The notes under the pieces: model-generated
Database searches by the model: none
What the model saw: the letters and a program-made list of their open reading frames with translations, nothing else
Told to the model about the DNA's origin: nothing
Part shown: positions 1 to 5,059 of the stretch, one piece after another
Numbering within the stretch: the stretch's first letter is position 1
Layout: each line of letters begins with the position of its first letter
Position numbers and translations under genes: made by a program
DNA from: Eubacterium sp. UBA3782
GTDB taxonomy: Bacteria > Bacillota > Clostridia > Lachnospirales > Lachnospiraceae
NCBI GenBank assembly: GCA_002368795.1
Contig: DFFG01000097.1
Location: forward strand, 1 to 14,426
Reading direction: 5' to 3'
Length of the DNA: 14,426 bases

Positions 1-206
1 CCCTTCTGTCTCCAGGGCTTTCTGCCGCCGCCGCTGACCTCGGAACGGGTCTTGGCCTTCTGGGTTCCCTGACGGTTGTTTGCAAGCTGCAGAACAACTG
101 CCTGATGGACCAGGTTCTCTTTGATTTCTACGCCAAATACGGAATCGGAAAGTTCGATTGTTCCGACTTCCAGACCTGCCATATTGTAAACAGATACGTT
201 TGCCAT
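1..206 (-). CDS. rplD: 50S ribosomal protein L4, N-terminal part (cut by window edge)
   Basis: This is the first 68 or so residues of ribosomal protein L4, an early-assembling protein of the large subunit that binds 23S rRNA and lines the exit tunnel. The translation starts MANVSVYNMAGLEVGTIELS and reaches the conserved segment VSGGGRKPWRQK at the window edge, which is typical of L4 where its tunnel loop begins. The ATG at 204-206 is preceded by a strong AGGAGG site (about 214-221). It lies 27 nt downstream of rplC, as expected for the S10 operon order rpsJ-rplC-rplD. In gamma-proteobacteria L4 represses its own operon; nothing here shows whether that holds in this organism. The C-terminal two thirds lie outside the window. 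Confidence 0.96.
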   Translation of the reverse strand, partial: MANVSVYNMAGLEVGTIELSDSVFGVEIKENLVHQAVVLQLANNRQGTQKAKTRSEVSGGGRKPWRQK

Positions 207-233
207 CTGTAGTTCCTCCTTTCTCGTCTTCGA

Positions 234-869
234 TTACTGAGCGCTCTTGACAGACTCTTTGATCGTGATCAGAGACTTCTTCGGTCCCGGAACAGAGCCC
301 TTGACAAGCAGCAGATTGTTTTCAGCATCGACTTTTACGATCTCCAGGTTCTGTACGGTCACCTGTACATGGCCCATCTGTCCGGGCATGTGTTTTCCCT
401 TGAATACACGGCTCGGATCGGAGCAGGCGCCGTTGGAACCGGCATGACGATGATATTTGGAACCATGAGCCATAGGTCCTCTGGACTGGCCATGTCTCTT
501 GATGGCGCCCTGGAAACCTTTGCCCTTGCTGATCGCGGTTGCGTCAATATGATCGCCGGCAGCGAAGATGTCTGCCTTGATCTCCTGCTTTACAGCATAT
601 TCCTCGGCGTTCTCAAAACGGAACTCCTGAAGGTATCTCTTGCAATCAACCTCTGCCTTGTCGAATACGCCGGCTTCCGGTTTGTTAACCAGAGTCTTGC
701 GGATATCGCCGAAGCCTACCTGTACTGCACTGTAACCATCGTTCTCGACCGTCTTAACCTGAGTAACTACGCAGGGACCGGCCTGAAGTACGGTTACCGG
801 GATGGAAGCGCCCATCTCATCGAAGATCTGAGTCATTCCGATTTTCGTTGCCAAAATAGCTTTCTTCAT
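234..869 (-). CDS. rplC: 50S ribosomal protein L3
   Basis: Ribosomal protein L3, 211 residues, the usual bacterial length. It binds near the 3' end of 23S rRNA and reaches toward the peptidyl transferase centre. Family hallmarks are the start MKKAILATKIGMTQIFDEMG, the central extension with KGKGFQGAIKRHGQSRGPMAHGS (about residues 115-137) and HRHAGSNGACSDPSRVFKGKHMPGQMG (about 140-167). The ATG at 867-869 has an AGGAGG site directly upstream (about 873-880). It is the second gene of the S10 operon, 27 nt before rplD but 317 nt after rpsJ; that spacer is unusually long and looks structured (see separate entry). Identification is secure. Confidence 0.98.
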   Translation of the reverse strand: MKKAILATKIGMTQIFDEMGASIPVTVLQAGPCVVTQVKTVENDGYSAVQVGFGDIRKTLVNKPEAGVFDKAEVDCKRYLQEFRFENAEEYAVKQEIKADIFAAGDHIDATAISKGKGFQGAIKRHGQSRGPMAHGSKYHRHAGSNGACSDPSRVFKGKHMPGQMGHVQVTVQNLEIVKVDAENNLLLVKGSVPGPKKSLITIKESVKSAQ

Positions 870-1186
870 TTTTTCCTCCTACAGCGGAACACCCTTCGGG
901 GGGATGTTCATGTGTTCTCTACAGCGGAGCATCGCCCGGTTGGTTTAACCCAGCCTTTGGAAGCTCATTCTAGGGTAACTTGTTGTGACGATCAGTTTAT
1001 TTAAAGCAGCCTGATCTCTTACTGCCTCGCCGGCTTCGCATCCGGCCTGCCGTCCCTGCGCGCTTTCCCGAGGCACGTGGGCTTCGAGGTCTCCCTCTCA
1101 CCATGCGGCTGAATCTTCTGTTTGCATCTCATTTTGATTCTGCACAGCTGATCTGACCTGTCCTGACACAGAAAAGACCGTCAGAA
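870..1186 (-). promoter_or_regulatory. long structured spacer between rpsJ and rplC (candidate cis-acting RNA)
   Basis: This 317-nt stretch has no convincing gene, yet S10 operon genes are normally tightly packed. Read on the minus strand it can form several stems: a 7-bp pair TGCCTCG/CGAGGCA (1069-1075 with 1023-1029) enclosing a CCGG hairpin (1042-1045 with 1030-1033); GATCAG/CTGATC (1011-1016 with 990-995); and a hairpin joining GAACA to TGTTC through CCC/GGG just upstream of the rplC ribosome binding site (about 886-908). The 10-mer CTACAGCGGA occurs twice, at 879-888 and 919-928. No stem is followed by a U-run, so a terminator is unlikely. A ribosomal-protein binding leader, a processing site or a structured RNA are possible. 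A 37-codon minus-strand frame is present in it but has no convincing ribosome binding site. The stems are seen; the function is inference. Confidence 0.4.
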
Positions 1187-1504
1187 TTATTTTGTCTTCA
1201 TCTTAATGTCGATGTAAACACCTGCAGGCATCTCCAGGCGGGACAGTGCGTCGACTGTCTTCTGCGTGGGAGTGATGATATCGATCAGTCTTTTGTGGGT
1301 ACGCTGCTCGAACTGCTCACGGGAGTCTTTGTACTTATGTACTGCACGCAGGATGGTTACTACTTCCTTCTTGGTTGGAAGCGGAACCGGTCCGCTGACT
1401 ACTGCGCCGGTCTTCTTGACCGTGTCGATGATTTTTGCAGCCGATGCATCTACTAACTGATGATCATACGCTTTCAGGGTGATTCGCATTACTTGACTTG
1501 CCAT
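1187..1504 (-). CDS. rpsJ: 30S ribosomal protein S10
   Basis: Ribosomal protein S10 (NusE), 105 residues, close to the usual 102-105. It sits in the small-subunit head and also works in transcription antitermination with NusB. The signature VSGPVPLPTKK is at about residues 36-46, followed by the S10 loop FEQRTHKRLIDI and the C-terminal tail LEMPAGVYIDIKMK. The ATG at 1502-1504 follows a strong site (AAAAGGAGGCGAC, about 1512-1524). It is the first gene of the S10 operon, with a recognisable promoter at 1730-1758 and a leader of about 220 nt. Confidence 0.98.
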   Translation of the reverse strand: MASQVMRITLKAYDHQLVDASAAKIIDTVKKTGAVVSGPVPLPTKKEVVTILRAVHKYKDSREQFEQRTHKRLIDIITPTQKTVDALSRLEMPAGVYIDIKMKTK

Positions 1505-1723
1505 AAAAAAAGTCGCCTCCTTTTCGCTCTTTCAGAACGGCGGTGGTGACTGTACACTTGTCCGTGTGTGTCCTGCGGACTTTCACACGTTGTTTCCTAC
1601 CTTAGTTGGTGGACATTCAGTTATACAGTGACGTTTCGCCAGTATCCAGACTTGACATTTGCTCCACGGAGTTACCAGACGGGACATCTGCAATCTCTCG
1701 CTTCATCGCTCTTCTGTCACAAC
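1505..1723 (-). promoter_or_regulatory. 5' leader of the S10 operon with competing hairpins
   Basis: About 219 nt separate the predicted transcription start (near 1723) from the rpsJ ATG. No gene is visible. On the minus strand, GTCC-GCA-GGAC (1577-1580 with 1570-1573), flanked by further GTGT/ACAC pairing, competes with GTCCG/CGGAC (1576-1580 with 1560-1564), because both use the same left arm. A CTC/GAG mini-hairpin lies further upstream. This is consistent with a regulatory leader, but no known leader motif is recognised with confidence. Confidence 0.4.
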
Positions 1724-1729
1724 ATGCTC

Positions 1730-1758
1730 ATTATACGAGGGGTTTGGTGAAATTGCAA
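1730..1758 (-). promoter_or_regulatory. sigma-A promoter of the S10 operon
   Basis: On the minus strand TTGCAA (1753-1758) and a perfect TATAAT (1730-1735) are separated by exactly 17 bp. It lies upstream of rpsJ with no gene between, and predicts a start near 1723. The palindromic repeat cluster begins about 50 bp further upstream. Confidence 0.8.
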
Positions 1759-1810
1759 GAAGTTTTTTTAGAAAGTTTGTGAAAAAAGACAAGGGAGTTT
1801 TTCCGGCGTT

Positions 1811-1891
1811 TTTCGCGCAGAAAGCATTACGCGAACGGCTTCGGCGCTGAAGCGCCTGCAGATTGTTCGCTTTAATGTTTTTTGCGCGAAA
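1811..1891. repeat. palindromic element copy 1 (81-bp imperfect hairpin)
   Basis: Left arm 1811-1829 (TTTCGCGCAGAAAGCATTA) pairs with right arm 1873-1891 along its full length, allowing G-U pairs. The core 1831-1870 lies inside, with GCGAAC/GTTCGC at its edges and GGCGC/GCGCC near its tip. Its sequence is clearly related to the element at 4180-4267 in the opposite orientation. Confidence 0.8.
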
Positions 1892-2056
1892 CCTACGCTC
1901 AAATCCGGATATAGCAGCACGCGAACGGGTTCGATGCTAATGCGCTTGCGGATTGTTTGTTTTAACGCCTTCTGGGCAAAACTTACGCTCAAATCCGGAT
2001 ATGCAGCACGCGAACGGGTTCGAAGCTTAAGCACCTGCGGATTGTATGCTATGTAT

Positions 2057-2144
2057 GGATAACTCAGGATATAGCAACACGCGAACGGCTTCGGCGCTAA
2101 AGCGCCTGCAGATTGTTCGCTTTGTTGTATATCCTGAGTTATCC
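2057..2144. repeat. palindromic element copy 4 (88-bp imperfect hairpin)
   Basis: A perfect 17-bp inverted repeat, GGATAACTCAGGATATA (2057-2073) against 2128-2144, encloses AACA/TGTT (2076-2079 with 2123-2126), GCGAAC/GTTCGC (2081-2086 with 2115-2120) and GGCGCT/AGCGCC (2093-2098 with 2101-2106). Its core is almost identical to that of copy 1, but its outer arms are unrelated in sequence. Confidence 0.85.
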
Positions 2145-2152
2145 CTGGAGCC

Positions 2153-2191
2153 GAGAAAAAGGCCCGGCCTTAGGGGCCGGGTCTTTTTCTC
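2153..2191. terminator. bidirectional intrinsic terminator
   Basis: A GC-rich stem GGCCCGGCC / GGGCCGGGTC with a short loop is flanked by AAAAA on the left and TTTTT on the right, so it can terminate from either side. It begins at the stop codon of the minus-strand membrane protein (2192-2194) and isolates that gene from the repeat cluster and the S10 operon. Confidence 0.9.
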
Positions 2192-3217
2192 TTACAGGCA
2201 GTCGCTGTAGTCGACCAGCGTTACTCCTGTTGTGCCGTCTTCTCTTACCTTGGGATCGAGTCCTGAGGAGTATGCTTTCTGCAGCAGCTCCTCTGCTGTA
2301 TATGCCGGCATTGCCAGCTCGATCTCGCCGGTTGCGTTCGGCTGTACCTGCTCTTCTTCCATAGCGATCTGTTCATTCTGGATCGCACGGACTTCTTCGC
2401 TTCTGTTCAGCTGCTGGCTTTCCAGAGCTGCTTCCAGGGCTGCCTGTACATCCGGAAGGGATTCTTCTGCCATTCCTCCGGCGGGCGGCGCTGCGATGCT
2501 GGGCTCTTCTGCATTGGAAAGCTCGGTCATCCCGTCGACGTATTCTTCGCCGTCTGCCTCATCGAAGTCCTCATCCGGATCGGCTTTGCCTTTTTTCCGG
2601 CGGGCTTTCTTTGCCGCTTTTTTCTCTTTGCGGCTGGCAGTTCTGGATACCTCGTCCTCCAGCTCTGATTTGCGCTTCCTGTCGGCAAGGCTGCGGTAGA
2701 ATTCGTCTGCGTCCTCGTCGTCGTATTCCTGATATTCGCCCTCGTCTTCGTCTTCGCTGTCACCGCTTCTGCGGATGATCTCTGCACAGACGAAAAGGAT
2801 AATAACCAGGATCAGAAGCATGGCCAGGATCAGCAGTCCGTCCATTGACTGAGTGGCGATGGACAGATATCCGATGAAGGGAACGACGACCTTTACCCTG
2901 AGGTAATTGGCGGATACGGAATAGGTTGCCCGCTCTCCTCCGGTCACCGTTACGATCATATTCTCGGAATCGAAATCCTGCACGGTGTAGATGTTGACAT
3001 TGTTGCCGTCAACACTAAGCATCTGATCGCCGACCTCGATCTGGGTGGACGGAAGCTTCTGCGTGTAGATGGCAGAACCTACATCCACGTTGCCCAGGGT
3101 CTTTTCCTGAACCACATAGGTGTCATAACCGGCGAACTGCGGGATCAGCAATCCTGCACCTGAAGCGATGAATACAAGCAGAATGAGCGCAACAATTGTT
3201 TTCAGAAATTTAGACAT
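2192..3217 (-). CDS. membrane protein with an S26 signal-peptidase-like domain lacking the catalytic serine
   Basis: A 341-residue protein with membrane segments at about 6-26 and 126-146, between them an extracytoplasmic domain, and a long charged cytoplasmic tail (about 150-341) with acidic runs and a lysine/arginine-rich block near 196-212. The outer domain follows the layout of SipW-type signal peptidases: YDTYVV, then VGSAIYTQKLPSTQIEVGDQ (46-65), then SANYLRVKVVVPFIGYL (102-118) before the second membrane segment. Where active enzymes carry SGSMEP, this protein has QEKTLGN (37-43), so no nucleophilic serine is visible. I infer a non-catalytic relative with a scaffold or regulatory role; its function is unknown. 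The ATG at 3215-3217 has a GGGGAG site upstream. It has its own promoter and terminator, so it is probably monocistronic. Confidence 0.75.
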   Translation of the reverse strand: MSKFLKTIVALILLVFIASGAGLLIPQFAGYDTYVVQEKTLGNVDVGSAIYTQKLPSTQIEVGDQMLSVDGNNVNIYTVQDFDSENMIVTVTGGERATYSVSANYLRVKVVVPFIGYLSIATQSMDGLLILAMLLILVIILFVCAEIIRRSGDSEDEDEGEYQEYDDEDADEFYRSLADRKRKSELEDEVSRTASRKEKKAAKKARRKKGKADPDEDFDEADGEEYVDGMTELSNAEEPSIAAPPAGGMAEESLPDVQAALEAALESQQLNRSEEVRAIQNEQIAMEEEQVQPNATGEIELAMPAYTAEELLQKAYSSGLDPKVREDGTTGVTLVDYSDCL

Positions 3218-3261
3218 TTGTTTTCTCCCCTTTTGTATTCTTGCCTGTTACATACGCAGAT

Positions 3262-3290
3262 ATTATACTCCAATGGGCATTTCTTTGCAA
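3262..3290 (-). promoter_or_regulatory. sigma-A promoter of the pseudo-signal-peptidase gene
   Basis: TTGCAA (3285-3290) and TATAAT (3262-3267) on the minus strand are 17 bp apart, predicting a start about 38 nt upstream of the ATG. Confidence 0.75.
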
Positions 3291-3309
3291 GAAGGGGATT
3301 CCCTCCTTG

Positions 3310-3338
3310 TTTACTTTGCCGGAGGCGTGCATTATTAT
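3310..3338 (+). promoter_or_regulatory. probable promoter of the GNAT gene
   Basis: TTTACT (3310-3315), 17 bp, TATTAT (3333-3338) on the plus strand. The implied leader is about 30 nt before the ATG at 3375. The -35 match is only moderate. Confidence 0.5.
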
Positions 3339-3374
3339 AGAAGAAACTGCTTTGATTTTATGAAAGGATACTCC

Positions 3375-4151
3375 ATGGATTCCCTGGCAAAGACGATCGA
3401 AGATCTTTCCCTGAACGCGTGGCCATCTCATCAGATTCAGTTCTATGACGGCTGGCTTCTTCGTTTTTCTTATTTTTATACCCACCGGACAAATTCTGTG
3501 GAGCAGATCGGGCCTTCTTCTATTCCTCTGGCAGAGAAGATCACTTTCTGCGAGGAAGCCTATCGGAAATGGGGCACGCCTGCCATCTTCAAGATCTCGC
3601 CGCTTCTGGATCCTTCTTTTGACCAGATGCTGGCGGATAAGGGCTATGTGGTCGAGCATACGGTCCGCAATATGATCCTGCCATTGGACGCTTCTCTTCT
3701 GCCTGATGCGGATGCCGGCAGCAGGATGGCTCCGGGTACGGTCGAACTCAGCTCCTTTATTTCCTCTTCCTGGATCGAAGCGCTGTTTTCCCTGAAGGGC
3801 ACGACGAACATCATGCACCGGCAGGTGGTTCCTTCCATGTATCATGCCATTCCCAAGGATACCATATGCGCCTGTGTCCGGGATGAACAGGGAAGGATCA
3901 TCTCCACAGGTCTTGGCATCCTTGACCGGAACTATATCGGCGTCTATGCGATCCATGTGCATTCTTCCTTCCGGAGAATGGGAATCGCGCGCCGCCTGGT
4001 GAGCACCATTTTGCAGGAAGGCCGCCGCCAGGGTGCTTCCAGGGCTTATCTTCAGGTTGTGGATGATAATGCCGGAGCGATCGCCCTGTACGAGAGTCTT
4101 GGGTTCTCCCATGCGTACAGCGACTGGTTCCGTGTGAAACACCTGTTTTAA
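3375..4151 (+). CDS. GNAT family N-acetyltransferase
   Basis: A 258-residue acetyltransferase of the GCN5-related family, expected to move an acetyl group from acetyl-CoA to an amine; the substrate is unknown. The C-terminal half carries the acetyl-CoA signature: YAIHVHSSFRRMGIARRLVS (191-210), with RxxGxA at 200-205, then DNAGAIALYESLGF (231-244). The N-terminal half (SHQIQFYDGWLLRFSYFYTHRTNSV, 18-42) is a conserved partner region seen in two-part GNAT proteins. The open frame extends upstream to 3168, but that part overlaps the divergent gene and its promoter. I chose the ATG at 3375 because GAAAGGA (3362-3368) lies just upstream; an ATG at 3360 lacks such a site. It appears to be a single-gene unit. 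Confidence 0.88.
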   Translation: MDSLAKTIEDLSLNAWPSHQIQFYDGWLLRFSYFYTHRTNSVEQIGPSSIPLAEKITFCEEAYRKWGTPAIFKISPLLDPSFDQMLADKGYVVEHTVRNMILPLDASLLPDADAGSRMAPGTVELSSFISSSWIEALFSLKGTTNIMHRQVVPSMYHAIPKDTICACVRDEQGRIISTGLGILDRNYIGVYAIHVHSSFRRMGIARRLVSTILQEGRRQGASRAYLQVVDDNAGAIALYESLGFSHAYSDWFRVKHLF

Positions 4152-4179
4152 ATGTAAATAAGAATTGATTTGACAAAAA

Positions 4180-4267
4180 GAACACGCTCCCAGAAGACAT
4201 TAAAACAAACCTTCTTCAGGCTGATATTGCCTAAGACGTTTGCGTAATGCCTTCTGGGAGCGTGTTC
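4180..4267 (-). terminator. palindromic element copy at the convergent gene junction, likely acting as terminator
   Basis: Arms 4180-4202 and 4245-4267 are complementary at 22 of 23 positions (GAACACGCTCCCAGAAG is the perfect outer part), with further inner pairing. On the minus strand the stem is followed by TTTTT (4175-4179), so it can terminate the DUF1858 transcript; on the plus strand the tail CGTTTGTAA is weak. The sequence on the minus strand aligns with copy 1 at 1811-1891, so this is both a repeat-family member and a probable terminator. Confidence 0.75.
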
Positions 4268-4378
4268 CGTTTGTAATAAGCGGAGCAATGATTTCTCTCT
4301 GTTGATGAGAATATCGTTGCTGCGCTCTCAATGATTTTTCACTTGCCGAAAAACCATCGGTCTGCTCACATTGTTTTC

Positions 4379-4591
4379 TCAGCCTGCGAGGAAATCGTTG
4401 ATCTGCTCAACGAGCATGTCGATCCCGCTGTCCGGAATGCCATGAACGTAGCATGCCTCTTCCAGAGACTCACCCTCTGCTGCTCCGCAGAAGATGCAGT
4501 GCATGCCCATGCCCATAAGAATATTTGCGATATTCGGGTTTACTTTCAGGATATCGGAGATCGTCATATCTCTGGTGATCGTTGCCTGCAT
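4379..4591 (-). CDS. DUF1858 domain protein (small CxxC redox-type domain)
   Basis: A 70-residue protein that matches DUF1858 over its whole length: an N-terminal helix motif MTISDILKVNPNIANILMGM (9-28), then MHCIFCGAAEGESLEEACYVHG (30-51) holding a CxxC pair at Cys32 and Cys35. The family is often found alone or fused to redox proteins, including relatives of hybrid cluster protein; the cysteines may form a disulfide or bind metal. No reaction is assigned. The ATG at 4589-4591 has a GAGGT site (about 4599-4603). The upstream neighbour is a ferredoxin gene 150 nt away with its own terminator between, so separate transcription is likely, although no strong promoter is visible for this gene. 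It ends facing the GNAT gene. Confidence 0.88.
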   Translation of the reverse strand: MQATITRDMTISDILKVNPNIANILMGMGMHCIFCGAAEGESLEEACYVHGIPDSGIDMLVEQINDFLAG

Positions 4592-4656
4592 TTGTTTTAC
4601 CTCATTTCTTACAAATCAGAAGTGCCTGTGCGCACCTCGCAAAGTGCTCTGTCTCG

Positions 4657-4679
4657 CCGGAACATCTGCACATTTCCGG
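4657..4679 (-). other. hairpin upstream of the DUF1858 gene
   Basis: CCGGAA (4657-4662) pairs with TTCCGG (4674-4679), extended by GAGA/TCTC with one mismatch on each side. No U-run follows, so it is not a typical terminator. It lies between the ferredoxin terminator and the DUF1858 start; its role is unknown. Confidence 0.4.
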
Positions 4680-4687
4680 AGAGATAC

Positions 4688-4716
4688 AAAAAGCGCGGCA
4701 ATATAATCGCCGCGCT
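4688..4716 (-). terminator. intrinsic terminator of the ferredoxin gene
   Basis: On the minus strand the stem AGCGCGGC/GCCGCGCT (4709-4716 with 4692-4699) is followed by a T-run (about 4688-4692). It lies 26 nt after the ferredoxin stop codon. Confidence 0.88.
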
Positions 4717-4741
4717 CTTTAGTCAGTTTATCAACTATTCA

Positions 4742-4912
4742 TTAAGCCTCGGTGATAGCACCAGTCGGGCATGCATCTTCGCAGGATCCGCAATCTACGC
4801 AAGCATCTGCATCGATAACGTACTTTCCATCGCCCTCAGTGATCGCATCGACCGGGCACTCACCTGCACAAGTTCCGCAAGCTACACAATCGTCTGTAAT
4901 AAAACGTGCCAT
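4742..4912 (-). CDS. ferredoxin, 2[4Fe-4S] clostridial type
   Basis: A 56-residue ferredoxin with two cysteine motifs: CVACGTCAGECP (9-20) and CVDCGSCEDACP (38-49). Each is CxxCxxCxxxCP, the classic pattern that binds two [4Fe-4S] clusters in a small, acidic, low-potential electron carrier of anaerobic Clostridia. The length and the two-fold internal repeat match the family exactly. The ATG at 4910-4912 follows an AGGAGG site (about 4919-4925). The gene has its own promoter (4974-5002) and terminator (4688-4716), so it is monocistronic. Partners could be hydrogenase, pyruvate:ferredoxin oxidoreductase or Rnf; none is in the window. Confidence 0.97.
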   Translation of the reverse strand: MARFITDDCVACGTCAGECPVDAITEGDGKYVIDADACVDCGSCEDACPTGAITEA

Positions 4913-4973
4913 TATATGTTCCTCCTTAGTCTCTCAGCTATAAATCCGAGGCCATCATCCTCGAGCTAAGCTG

Positions 4974-5002
4974 ATTGTATATCATTGCCCTTGCAAATAC
5001 AA
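4974..5002 (-). promoter_or_regulatory. promoter of the ferredoxin gene
   Basis: TTGTAT (4997-5002), 17 bp, TACAAT (4974-4979) on the minus strand. The leader of about 55 nt contains a small GAGG/CCTC hairpin near 4948-4962. Confidence 0.65.
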
Positions 5003-5059
5003 GTATAAAATGAAATACATTCAGCAACGTTAGGTCTGTTTAACTTTATTTTCAGCCAA

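Larger units (their letters stand above)
1811..2144. repeat. cluster of four palindromic repeat units; no gene
   Basis: The gene-free stretch 1768-2150 is filled by four copies of a 40-bp core beginning GCGAACGG at 1831, 1921, 2010 and 2081 (steps of 90, 89 and 71 bp). The first and last cores differ at one base out of 40. Between cores 1-2 and 2-3 a spacer containing TACGCTCAAATCCGGATAT recurs. Each well-preserved core folds as GCGAAC...GGCGCT-AGCGCC...GTTCGC. An 88-codon minus-strand frame through it (1768-2034) gives a repeated peptide, which is most simply a by-product of the DNA repeat. Confidence 0.85.

Noticed and set aside
369..1004. 211-codon plus-strand frame opposite rplC
   Set aside because: It is antisense to a certain ribosomal protein gene, has no ribosome binding site, and matches no family that I recognise.
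1768..2034. 88-codon minus-strand frame with a repeated peptide (YPDLSVSFAQKALK and similar)
   Set aside because: It lies entirely within the palindromic DNA repeats and overlaps the S10 promoter zone, has no good ribosome binding site, and its peptide repeat follows directly from the DNA repeat.
1811..2144. Possible CRISPR array
   Set aside because: Repeats are palindromic 40-bp cores that vary between copies, spacers are themselves related to each other, and no cas gene is present.
2192..3217. Annotation as an active signal peptidase I
   Set aside because: The SGSMEP serine motif is absent and no substitute dyad is evident, so an active enzyme is not supported.
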